A DNA stretch of 64,000 bases, from the NCBI RefSeq assembly GCF_014640315.1, contig NZ_BMGS01000006.1, forward strand, positions 62,001 to 126,000, read 5' to 3'. Under the pieces are notes generated by a model. The model was not told the origin of the DNA. It worked only from the letters and a program-made list of their open reading frames with translations, and made no database searches. A program made the translations under genes and the position numbers. Source of the DNA: Hymenobacter glacieicola (GTDB lineage: Bacteria > Bacteroidota > Bacteroidia > Cytophagales > Hymenobacteraceae). Of this stretch, positions 17,230-24,789 are shown piece after piece; the stretch's first letter is position 1; every line of letters starts with the position of its first letter.

Positions 17230-17835
17230 CTACATCGTGAACACCTTGTCGCGGCTGTTGAGGTAGTCGTTTTCGCTGACCTCGGGGCTGGGCTCGGTGC
17301 GCTCGAACTCGCGGAGTTTGTGGTGGAAGCCCTGGCTGTCTTTGATGATGGCAATGCGGGCCGAGCGCACGAACTCAATGAGGCCGTAGGGCTGCAGCAC
17401 CGCCAGGAGCTTGTCGGTTTCCTCGCGGTGACCGGTGGTTTCGAACACGGTGTAATCCTTGCGAATGACCACGGCGCGGGCTCCGTGCTCCCGCAACAGC
17501 CGCTCTACCAGGGCCCGCTCGGCAATGATGTCGGTGGGCACTTTGTAGAGGGCCATTTCCTGCCAGATGACGTCCTCGTTGGGGTTGAAGTACACCTTGA
17601 GCACCTCCACCTGCTTCTCAATCTGGCGGGCAATCTTGCGCACCACCTCCTCGGTTTCCACCACCACAATATTGAAGCGGTGAATGCCTTCGACCTCCGA
17701 AGGGGAGGTGTTGAGGCTCTCGATGTTGATTTTGCGCCGGGAGAAGATGATGGCAATGCGGTTCAGCAGCCCCACTTGGTTTTCGGTGTAGGCTGTGATG
17801 TTGTACTCCCGCCGGTCGATGGATTGCTGGGTCAT
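17230..17835 (-). CDS. ilvN: Acetolactate synthase small (regulatory) subunit
   Basis: 201 residues. The N-terminal ACT domain (about 10-85) has YTENQVGLLNRIAIIFSRR and INIESLNTSPSEVEGIHRF, the valine-binding region of IlvN/IlvH. A C-terminal domain of about 100 residues with GHREETDKLLAVLQPYGLIEFVRSARIAI completes the long form. It raises the activity of IlvB and confers valine inhibition. It follows ilvB on the same strand, with a 192-base gap occupied by three nested palindromes. Confidence 0.95.
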   Translation of the reverse strand: MTQQSIDRREYNITAYTENQVGLLNRIAIIFSRRKINIESLNTSPSEVEGIHRFNIVVVETEEVVRKIARQIEKQVEVLKVYFNPNEDVIWQEMALYKVPTDIIAERALVERLLREHGARAVVIRKDYTVFETTGHREETDKLLAVLQPYGLIEFVRSARIAIIKDSQGFHHKLREFERTEPSPEVSENDYLNSRDKVFTM

Positions 17836-17851
17836 GGCGCTGTAGGCTGTA

Positions 17852-18017
17852 GAGACGCAATATTTTGCGTCTCTCCGTTGCTGATGTTGTTTAGGTTGTC
17901 ATTCCGACGCAAGAGGAATCTGGGTCCTCATTCAACGATTTGATCCAGATTCCTCTTGCGTCGGAATGACAACTGGGGCTGCCCGTTCTGGCGCTGAGAC
18001 GCAACATGTTGCGTCTC
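17852..18017. repeat. Compound repeat C6-D2-C7 in the ilvB-ilvN gap
   Basis: Family C palindromes at 17852-17873 and 17996-18017 flank a family D hairpin at 17895-17973. The D arms are GTTGTCATTCCGACGCAAGA and its complement, each continuing into GGAATCTGG. C6 carries the conserved extension CGTTGCTGATGTTGTTTA (ends 17893). The order is a palindrome within a palindrome. Confidence 0.85.
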
Positions 18018-18027
18018 TACAGTCGTT

Positions 18028-19791
18028 CTACTTCAGCCGAATCTCCCCAACCCCGCAGCCCTGGGGCACCATGGGGAAGATGTTGTTCTCTTTCGTTACC
18101 ATCACCTCCAGCAGGAAGGAGCCGGGATGTTCCAGCATCTCGCGCAGGGCGGGTTGCAGCGCGGGGCGGTTGTCTACGCGGCGGCCGGTAATGCGGTAGC
18201 CGCGGGCCACAGTCACGTAGTCGGGGCTGGCAATGTCCACGAAGGAGTAGCGCCGGTCGTGGAACAGCTCCTGCCACTGGCGCACCATGCCCAGGAACTG
18301 GTTGTTGAGCAGCAGGATTTTCACGTTCACGCCGGTTTGCATGATGGTGCCCAGCTCCTGAATCGTCATCTGCATGCCCCCGTCGCCGATGACGGCTACT
18401 ACCGTGCGCGCCGGCGCGCCGTATTTGGCTCCAATGGCGGCGGGCAGGGCAAAGCCCATGGTGCCCAGGCCCCCGCTAGTGATGTTGCTGCGGGTATGGT
18501 TGAGCCGGGCGTAGCGGCAGGCCACCATCTGGTGCTGGCCTACGTCGGTCACGATGATGGCCTCGCCCTGGGTCAGCTCGTTGAGCTGCTGAATTACCTC
18601 GCCCATGGTCAGCTCGTCGGAGGTTGGGAACAGCTCATCCTGGATGACGGCCGCTATTTCCTCCGCGTCGTGGTCGAGGAAGCGTTGGCGCCACTCGGGG
18701 TAGGTGCGGGCTTCCACCAGCTCCGTGAGCAGGGGTAGGGTTTCCTGGCAGTCACCCCACACGGGCACGGTGGCCTTCACGTTCTTGTCGATTTCCGTGG
18801 GGTCGATGTCGAGGTGAATGACCTGGGCCTGCTTGGCGTATTTGTCGAGGCGGCCCGTTACCCGGTCGTCGAAGCGCATGCCAATGGCAATGAGCACGTC
18901 GCACTCGTTGGTCAGCACGTTGGGGCCGTAGTTGCCGTGCATGCCCAGCATGCCCACGTTCAGGGGGTGGCCGGTGGGTAGTGCGCCCGCCCCGAGAATG
19001 GTCCAGGCGGCTGGAATCCCACTTTTCTCAATGAACTGCCGGAACTCCTGCTCCGCCTGGCCCAGCAGCACGCCCTGGCCCCAGAGCACCAAGGGGCGCT
19101 GGGCTTGGTTGATGAGCACCGCCGCCTGCGCCACGTACTCCGGGCGCACGACGGGCCGAGGCCGGTAGCTGCGGATGTGGGTGCAGGGCTGATAGGGCGC
19201 AAAATCGGCCTTCTGCAGCTGGGCGTTCTTGGTAATGTCAATCAGTACGGGGCCGGGGCGGCCGCTGCGCGCAATGTAGAAGGCCTTGGCCAGCGCCTCC
19301 GGAATTTCACTGGCGTCCGTTACCTGATGGTTCCACTTGGTAATGGGCGTGGTAATGTTGATGATGTCGGTTTCCTGGAAGGCATCCGTGCCCAGCAAAT
19401 GCGCGAACACCTGACCCGTGATGCACACCAGCGGCGTGCTGTCAATCAGGGCATCGGCGAGGCCTGTTACGAGGTTGGTGGCGCCGGGCCCACTGGTGGC
19501 AAACACTACCCCCACCCTCCCCGACGACCGCGCGTAGCCCTGGGCCGCGTGAATGCCGCCCTGCTCGTGGCGTACCAGCACGTGGTTGAGCTGATCCCGG
19601 AAATCGTAAAGCGCATCATAAATTGGGATGATGGCGCCGCCGGGGTAACCAAACACGGTGTCCACGCCCTCCGCCAGTAGGGCGTGCAGCGTGGCCTCGG
19701 CTCCCGACAAGGTGCGGGTAGCGGGCTCCGCCGTGGCTACGGCCGTTTCAGGCAAGGTTGGCGCGGGCTGGGGTGATGGGTTCGAATACAT
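18028..19791 (-). CDS. ilvB: Acetolactate synthase large (catalytic) subunit
   Basis: 587 residues. ThDP- and FAD-dependent condensation of pyruvate with pyruvate or 2-oxobutyrate. Seen are [15 protein letters not shown] (48-62), the ThDP-activating Glu76 in [30 protein letters not shown], and the C-terminal ThDP/Mg motif [14 protein letters not shown] with NN about 30 residues on. The N-terminal 25 residues are Pro/Ala-rich and unlike a folded domain. Its first 44 bases overlap the end of ilvD, so its start (ATG at 19791) is likely reached by ribosomes finishing ilvD. Confidence 0.96.
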   Translation of the reverse strand: MYSNPSPQPAPTLPETAVATAEPATRTLSGAEATLHALLAEGVDTVFGYPGGAIIPIYDALYDFRDQLNHVLVRHEQGGIHAAQGYARSSGRVGVVFATSGPGATNLVTGLADALIDSTPLVCITGQVFAHLLGTDAFQETDIINITTPITKWNHQVTDASEIPEALAKAFYIARSGRPGPVLIDITKNAQLQKADFAPYQPCTHIRSYRPRPVVRPEYVAQAAVLINQAQRPLVLWGQGVLLGQAEQEFRQFIEKSGIPAAWTILGAGALPTGHPLNVGMLGMHGNYGPNVLTNECDVLIAIGMRFDDRVTGRLDKYAKQAQVIHLDIDPTEIDKNVKATVPVWGDCQETLPLLTELVEARTYPEWRQRFLDHDAEEIAAVIQDELFPTSDELTMGEVIQQLNELTQGEAIIVTDVGQHQMVACRYARLNHTRSNITSGGLGTMGFALPAAIGAKYGAPARTVVAVIGDGGMQMTIQELGTIMQTGVNVKILLLNNQFLGMVRQWQELFHDRRYSFVDIASPDYVTVARGYRITGRRVDNRPALQPALREMLEHPGSFLLEVMVTKENNIFPMVPQGCGVGEIRLK

Positions 19792-21475
19792 GGTCTTCCT
19801 GGTAATCGGTGATACAGCCGCGGCTCGCGTCGCTCACGGTGCGGATATACTTCAGCAGCACGCCTTGTTGCACGGTGGGCCGGGGCCGCTGCCACTGCTG
19901 GCGGCGCAGCTCCAGCAGGGCGTCCTCTACCTGCACCTCCATGGTGTTGGTGCCGGCATCCAGCACAATCCAGTCGCCGTTTTCAACCAGCGCAATGGTG
20001 CCGCCGTCGTACGCCTCGGGGCACACGTGCCCGATGACAAAGCCGTGGGTGCCGCCCGAAAAGCGGCCATCGGTAATCAGGGCTACCTTGTCGCCCAGGC
20101 CGGCCCCAATGATGGCCGAGGTAGGCTTGAGCATCTCCGGCATGCCCGGCCCGCCCTTGGGGCCCACGTAGCGAATCACGACGACCTGGCCGGGCTGAAT
20201 CTTGCCCTGCGAAATGCCTTCGTTCAGCTCCTCTTCGGAGTTGAACACAATGGCCGGGCCTTCAAACCGCAGGCCTTCCTTGCCGGTGATTTTGGCCACC
20301 GCACCCCTTGCGGCCAGGTTGCCATACAGAATCTGAATGTGACCGTCGGCTTTGATGGGGTTATCTAAGGGGCGAAGCAAGTCCTGCTCGGCACCCAAGG
20401 GCTGCACGTCGGCGAGGTTTTCGGCGAGGGTCTTACCCGTTACCGTCAGCAGGTCGCCGTGGAGCAGGCCGAGGTTCAGCAGGGTTTTCATCACGGCCGG
20501 CACCCCGCCCAAGGCTGAGAGGTCTTCCATCAGATACTTGCCGCTAGGCTTGAGGTCGGCCAGTACCGGCGTGCGGTTGCTCACGGCCTGAAAGTCCTCC
20601 ATGGTCAGCGGCACGCCGGCGGCGTGGGCAATGGCAATCAGGTGAAGCACGGCGTTGGTGGAGCCGCCCAGCACCGTGGTCATCACCAGGGCATTTTCGA
20701 AGGCCTCGCGCACCAGAATATCGCGCGGCTTGAGGTCGAGTTCGAGCAGGCGGCGCAGGTAGGCGCCGGCCGAGCGGCACTCCTGCTGCTTCTCCTGGCT
20801 CACGGCGGGGGAGGACGAGGAAAACGGGACGCTCATGCCCAGCGTTTCGATGGCCGCCGCCATGGTATTCGCCGTGTACATGCCCCCGCAGGCCCCGGGC
20901 CCTGGGCAGGCATTGTGGATGATGCCCCGGTAATCCTCGTCCGATATCTGCCCCTGCAGCTTCTGCCCGTAAGCCTCAAAGCACGAGACAATGTTGAGCT
21001 GCTGCCCCTTGAACGTGCCGCCTTTTATGGTACCCCCGTACACCATGAGCGAAGGCCGGTTCAGGCGGGCCATGGCAATGAGGGCGCCCGGCATGTTTTT
21101 GTCGCAGCCCATCACGCAGGCCAGGGCATCGTAGTTGTGCGCCCCGGCCATGGCCTCAATGGAATCGGCAATAATTTCCCTGGAAACCAGAGAGTAGCGC
21201 ATGCCCGCCGTGCCATTCGTAATGCCATCCGACACGCCGATGGTGTTAAACCGCAACCCCACCAGCCCCTGCTCCTGCACGCCTACCTTCACCTGGTCGG
21301 CCAGGCCATTGAGGTGCATGTTGCAGGTGTTGCCCTCGAAGCCCGTGGAGCAGATGCCCACGAACGGCTTATGCAAATCAGCGTCCGAAAGCCCCGAGCC
21401 AATGAGCATGGCCTGGGACGCCGGCAGGCTGTCGTCCTGGGTGTAGATGCGGCTGTATTTGTTCAGAAGGGTCAT
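19748..21475 (-). CDS. ilvD: Dihydroxy-acid dehydratase
   Basis: 575 residues from the ATG at 21475 ([11 protein letters not shown]); the in-frame ATG at 21496 lies in a family C repeat. It dehydrates dihydroxy-acids to the 2-oxo acids for valine and isoleucine. Three cysteines fit an iron-sulfur cluster: Cys51 in GNTCNMHL, Cys124 in GCDKNMPG and Cys196 in [27 protein letters not shown] and [19 protein letters not shown] are further signatures. The gene overlaps ilvB by 44 bases. Confidence 0.96.
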   Translation of the reverse strand: MTLLNKYSRIYTQDDSLPASQAMLIGSGLSDADLHKPFVGICSTGFEGNTCNMHLNGLADQVKVGVQEQGLVGLRFNTIGVSDGITNGTAGMRYSLVSREIIADSIEAMAGAHNYDALACVMGCDKNMPGALIAMARLNRPSLMVYGGTIKGGTFKGQQLNIVSCFEAYGQKLQGQISDEDYRGIIHNACPGPGACGGMYTANTMAAAIETLGMSVPFSSSSPAVSQEKQQECRSAGAYLRRLLELDLKPRDILVREAFENALVMTTVLGGSTNAVLHLIAIAHAAGVPLTMEDFQAVSNRTPVLADLKPSGKYLMEDLSALGGVPAVMKTLLNLGLLHGDLLTVTGKTLAENLADVQPLGAEQDLLRPLDNPIKADGHIQILYGNLAARGAVAKITGKEGLRFEGPAIVFNSEEELNEGISQGKIQPGQVVVIRYVGPKGGPGMPEMLKPTSAIIGAGLGDKVALITDGRFSGGTHGFVIGHVCPEAYDGGTIALVENGDWIVLDAGTNTMEVQVEDALLELRRQQWQRPRPTVQQGVLLKYIRTVSDASRGCITDYQEDHVFEPITPARANLA

Positions 21476-21487
21476 GGGAGGGGTGTA

Positions 21488-21529
21488 GAGACGCAATATG
21501 TTGCGTCTCGTCGTTGCTGATGTTGTTTA
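21488..21529. repeat. Family C unit with conserved extension (C8)
   Basis: Palindrome arms GAGACGCAA and TTGCGTCTC followed by GTCGTTGCTGATGTTGTTTA. The same 42-base unit occurs at 12846-12887 and 17852-17893, so the extension is a part of the element and not flanking sequence. Confidence 0.8.
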
Positions 21530-21547
21530 CTTGGGCCTTTCTGGCGG

Positions 21548-21702
21548 GGCACCTCACCCCCGACCCCCTCTCCGAAAAAGGAGAGGGGGAGCCAAGGGGG
21601 CATTAATGCATCCTGTATCTAAAGCAAGGCGGTTACTTTACTCTTAATCGTCTGGCTCCCCCTTTCCCGCGGAGAGGGGGGCAGGGGGGAGGCCCCTCTA
21701 GG
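21548..21702. repeat. Large palindromic repeat, family E (E2), in the ilvE-ilvD gap
   Basis: Left side CCTCACCCCCGACCCCCTCT with an inner hairpin TCTCCGAAAAAGGAGA, right side GGAGAGGGGGGCAGGGGGGA then GGCCCCTC. GGGGGAGCCA and TGGCTCCCCC also pair within. It is related in content to E1 in the ilvA-leuA gap. Confidence 0.7.
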
Positions 21703-21705
21703 TCA

Positions 21706-22614
21706 CTACCGCTGCGGCTCAACCACGCGGGCAGTGCGGGCTACCGTCTGCCCGGTCACCAAGGCGTGGTAGTGGCTGGAAAGCATGCCGCCAATGGTCT
21801 GCTGGAAAGGTGTATCAAAGCTGATGTCATCCACGGAGGCCACCCCGATAACCTCGGCGGCGGTACCCGTCATGAAGGCGGCGGAAGCAGTGCGTAGCTC
21901 CTCGGGCGTGAAGAACTTCTCGTGCACCATGATGCCGGCTTCCCGGGCCAGGTCGATGATGGTGTTGCGGGTGATGCCGCGCAGGATGCTGCCCGCGGGA
22001 GCCGTGAACAGCTCGCCGTTGCGCTCGAAGAAGAAGTTGGCGCCGGGGCCTTCGGCTACGTAGCCGTTCATATCCAGGAGCAGGGCCTCGTCGTAGCCGC
22101 GGCCCTTGGCCTCGGAGCTGGCAATGATGGAGTTGACGTAGTGGCCCGCCACTTTCGCCTCAATGGGCACCGCCTTGGGGTTGGGCCGCTCGTAGGGCGA
22201 CACCGTCAGGCGCAGCAACTGGTCGCCGAGGTATTTGCCCCATTCCCACACCGCAATCAGCACGTTGCTGCTCGTGGCCGCCTTCAGGCTCATGTTGGGG
22301 GTAGCGGCAAACACCAGCGGCCGAATGTAGGCGTCGGTCAGGTGGTTGCGCTCCAGCACCTCGTAGCTGATGCGCGTGAGTTCCTCCACCGAGTACTCCA
22401 GGGGCAAACCAATGGATTTACAGGAGTAGTGCAGGCGCTCGTAGTGCTGCTCCGCCTTGAAAATGCGGGCTCCGGCCGGCGTGTTGTAGGCCCGGATGCC
22501 TTCAAACACGGCGTACCCGTAGTGCAACGACTGGGCATACACTCCACAAGTAGCCTGCCCGGCCGGCACAAACTCACCATCCAGGAAGGCAACGGTATTA
22601 CTGCTGTAGTACAT
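21706..22614 (-). CDS. ilvE: Branched-chain amino-acid aminotransferase
   Basis: 302 residues from the ATG at 22614 (MYYSSNTVAFLDGEF). A longer in-frame start at 22782 would translate through the attenuator and is rejected. It is a fold-type IV PLP enzyme that makes Leu, Ile and Val from the 2-oxo acids. Lys154 in EAKVAGHYVNS is the PLP lysine; HYGYAVFEGIRAY, ERLHYSCKSIGLP, DEALLLDMNGYVAEGPGANFFF and GITRNTIIDLA are signatures. It is the first gene of the cluster and is preceded by the leader peptide and terminator at 22658-22793. Confidence 0.96.
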   Translation of the reverse strand: MYYSSNTVAFLDGEFVPAGQATCGVYAQSLHYGYAVFEGIRAYNTPAGARIFKAEQHYERLHYSCKSIGLPLEYSVEELTRISYEVLERNHLTDAYIRPLVFAATPNMSLKAATSSNVLIAVWEWGKYLGDQLLRLTVSPYERPNPKAVPIEAKVAGHYVNSIIASSEAKGRGYDEALLLDMNGYVAEGPGANFFFERNGELFTAPAGSILRGITRNTIIDLAREAGIMVHEKFFTPEELRTASAAFMTGTAAEVIGVASVDDISFDTPFQQTIGGMLSSHYHALVTGQTVARTARVVEPQR

Positions 22615-22657
22615 GAAATTCAGGGCTAGGAAAAGAATAGGGAGGAAGTCGGTATAT

Positions 22658-22694
22658 GAAAAAGCCTTCCTGAGCACCGGGCTAAGAAAGGCTT
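22658..22694 (-). terminator. Attenuator terminator upstream of ilvE
   Basis: Read on the minus strand, AAGCCTTTCT pairs with AGGAAGGCTT (10 base pairs including one G-U, loop of 13) and is followed at once by TTT, giving a run of five U with the stem end. It lies 44 bases before the ilvE start. Its 5' arm is part of the segment CCTTTCTTAGCCCGG (22677-22691), which can instead pair with the upstream CCGGGCTGAAAGG. Terminator and antiterminator are therefore mutually exclusive. Confidence 0.85.
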
Positions 22695-22730
22695 GCTGTG
22701 ACGATGAACACGCAGTTCCTTTCAGCCCGG
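22677..22730 (-). promoter_or_regulatory. Antiterminator stem of the ilv attenuator
   Basis: On the minus strand CCGGGCTGAAAGG (22718-22730) pairs with CCTTTCTTAGCCCGG (22677-22691), 13 base pairs with a two-base bulge. The upstream half overlaps the last codons and stop of the leader peptide. A ribosome finishing the peptide would mask it and allow the terminator; a ribosome stalled on the Val/Ile/Leu codons would leave it free. Confidence 0.8.
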
Positions 22731-22793
22731 AAGCGGCAGCGTAATGACTGGCAGCGTAATGACTGAGAGCACGGGCAGGCAAGACGATTTCAT
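22722..22793 (-). CDS. Leader peptide of the branched-chain amino-acid operon (attenuator)
   Basis: 23 codons starting MKSSCLPVLSV and containing a tandem repeat VITLP-VITLP, ending LPG before TGA. Ten of the 23 residues are Leu (5), Val (3) or Ile (2), plus two Thr, the composition of IlvL-type leader peptides. The two copies of GTCATTACGCTGCC that encode the repeat are exact. The stop lies inside the upstream half of the antiterminator, and a terminator follows within 30 bases. There is no Shine-Dalgarno sequence, normal for this phylum. The frame stays open upstream without another ATG, so the ATG at 22793 is the only standard start; a TTG at 22802 is an alternative. Function is inferred from the architecture. 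Confidence 0.82.
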   Translation of the reverse strand: MKSSCLPVLSVITLPVITLPLPG

Positions 22794-23143
22794 GGGAGGC
22801 AAAAACGGAAGAAGGATGTAGCAGAGGAAAGAAACGAAAGCTCGGCAGCGCCTTGGTTGGGTTCTATTCTTTTCAGGACGCAACGGCCGCTGCTGGTGTA
22901 TTCGGTAAGAGTTGCTCGGGTGATGGTGGACCGCCGGCTTGCCGCAGGTGACGAAAGAAATAGTGCTGACCAGAAGGTGGAAAAATGCTCGAGCCTATCA
23001 TCTTTACAGCGGTAGGATGCACGCAAGTACTGGAGCCGATAAGCAGCTCGAAAACTTTTTTCTCAATTACATACTATTTCAAAATCTTGACTATGCAACT
23101 ATAAGTACTTTGTAATCAATGCATTGACTTTTAGATAAATACA
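22794..23143. promoter_or_regulatory. Divergent intergenic region between the ilv leader and the TPR-like gene
   Basis: 350 bases upstream of both the minus-strand ilv leader and the plus-strand gene at 23144. The right half (about 23040-23143) is AT-rich, as expected for promoters. For the plus strand there is TACTTTG at 23106-23112 with TTG at 23087-23089, an imperfect match to the Bacteroidota promoter. No convincing minus-strand promoter for the ilv operon could be picked by eye. No repeats of families A-G occur here. Confidence 0.4.
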
Positions 23144-24688
23144 ATGCCCAACGAAAGCACCGACCCGGTTTTTCAGCTCATCAAGACGTTGACCCGCACC
23201 GAAAAGCGGCACTTTCGCCTGTTTGCCAACCGGCAGGGCTCTACCGATGGGCTGAAGTTTCTGCAGCTTTTCGATGCCCTGGATGGGCAGGAGCGCTACG
23301 ACGAGGAGCGGGTGCTGGCCCAGGTGCCGGCCATTAAAAAAGTGCAAGTAGCCAACCTAAAGGCCAACCTGTACCGGCAGCTGCTGGCCAGCTTGCGCAT
23401 GTACCACGCCGGCCACAACCTCGATATTCAGCTCCGCGAGCAGCTCGATTACGCCCGCGTGCTCTACAACCGGGGCCTCTACCAGCAGAGCCTGCGCATG
23501 TTGGAAAAGGTAAAGGCCACGGCCCAGCAAACCGAAATGCAGCACATTGTGCTGCTGGCGCTGGATTTTGAGAAACTGATTGAGGGGCAGTACATTACCC
23601 GCAGCCTGCGCGGCCGGGCCCGGGAATTGTCGGATGAGGCTACGGACACGGTGCGGCACGTGGCCCGCGAGCATGAGCTGTCGAACCTGGCTCTGCGCAT
23701 GTACGGGCGCTACCTCAAAATTGGGCACACCCGCAACCAGCAGGACTACGAGAAGATTACGGCTTACTTCCGCGAAGGACTGCCCGTGCTCGACCCGCGG
23801 CAGGCCGGCTTCTTCGAGCAGCTCTACTACTACCAGGCCCACGTCTGGTACTACACCATCACCCAGAATTTCCGCTTCTGCTTCCGCTACGCCCAGAAGT
23901 GGGTTGATTTGTTTGAGCACAACCCGCTCATGCAGGAGCAGCAGCCCATGCTCTACATTAAAGGCCTGCACAACCTGCTTATTACGGCCCACAACCTGCT
24001 GTACTACAGCAAGTTTGAGCAGGTGCTGCGCCAGCTGGAGGCCTACGCCGCCGACCCGGATCGGCGCACCAGTCCTAACATTGAAATGCTGCTGTTCCTG
24101 TACATCTACACGAACCGGCTCAACGGCTACTTCATGCGCGGGCAGTTCACGGAAGGCCTCCGCATTATCCCGGAGCTGCTGGAAAAGCTGGACTATTTCC
24201 GCCTGCAACTCGACCCGCACCGGCGCCTGGTGTTCTACTACAAAATTGCCAGCCTCTACTTCGGCAGCGGCCAATCTGATAAGGCCATTGAGTACCTCAA
24301 CAAGGTTATTTACCTCAAGGAGGCGAGCCTACGCGAAGACATTCAGTGCTTTGCCCGCATCCTGAATCTGATTGCCCACTACGAGGCCGGCCGCGACGAA
24401 GCCCTGGACTACCAGATCCGCTCGGTGTACCGCTTCTTGGGCAAAATGAACGACCAGCAGCAGATGCAGGAGGCTATCTTCCAGTTCCTGCGCAACCTCG
24501 GCGACGTCGCGCCTTCCCAGCTAAAAGACGCCTTCATCAAGCTGAAAAACAAGCTCATCCGCATTGCTGAAAACCCCTTTGAGCGCCGCCCCTTTCTCTA
24601 CCTGGACATCATTTCCTGGCTGGAAAGCAAGATTGAAAACGTGCCCGTGCAGGAGGTTATTCGGCGCAAGTTTCGGCAGCTGAAGTAA
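23144..24688 (+). CDS. TPR/helical-repeat cytosolic protein of unknown function
   Basis: 514 residues, no signal peptide. It is helical throughout, with repeat-like units such as ARVLYNRGLYQQSLRMLEKVKA, FYYKIASLYFGSGQSDKAIEYLNKVIYL and the tyrosine-rich QLYYYQAHVWYYT. The opening DPVFQLIKTLTRTEKRHFRLFANR is distinctive and I have the impression of a conserved Cytophagales family of about this length with no known role. The C-terminal end is basic (EVIRRKFRQLK). It is transcribed divergently from the ilv operon, which does not by itself imply a link. Confidence 0.85.
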   Translation: MPNESTDPVFQLIKTLTRTEKRHFRLFANRQGSTDGLKFLQLFDALDGQERYDEERVLAQVPAIKKVQVANLKANLYRQLLASLRMYHAGHNLDIQLREQLDYARVLYNRGLYQQSLRMLEKVKATAQQTEMQHIVLLALDFEKLIEGQYITRSLRGRARELSDEATDTVRHVAREHELSNLALRMYGRYLKIGHTRNQQDYEKITAYFREGLPVLDPRQAGFFEQLYYYQAHVWYYTITQNFRFCFRYAQKWVDLFEHNPLMQEQQPMLYIKGLHNLLITAHNLLYYSKFEQVLRQLEAYAADPDRRTSPNIEMLLFLYIYTNRLNGYFMRGQFTEGLRIIPELLEKLDYFRLQLDPHRRLVFYYKIASLYFGSGQSDKAIEYLNKVIYLKEASLREDIQCFARILNLIAHYEAGRDEALDYQIRSVYRFLGKMNDQQQMQEAIFQFLRNLGDVAPSQLKDAFIKLKNKLIRIAENPFERRPFLYLDIISWLESKIENVPVQEVIRRKFRQLK

Positions 24689-24789
24689 AGTCCGCCAGAG
24701 AAAGGAGCCTACCTGTTTCGCTGCTACCAAAGTTGGCGGAGTTGGCGTAGATTGACCGCGTGCTACCCTTGCCCCCGTGCCCTCTTTCT

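Noticed and set aside
22615..22782. N-terminal extension of IlvE to the ATG at 22782
   Set aside because: It would translate the attenuator hairpin and lacks homology to aminotransferases; the ATG at 22614 gives the normal N-terminus.
22790..23026. Minus-strand frame of 78 codons upstream of the ilv leader
   Set aside because: No protein-like composition, and it overlaps the leader region in a different frame. Probably part of the 5' untranslated and promoter region.
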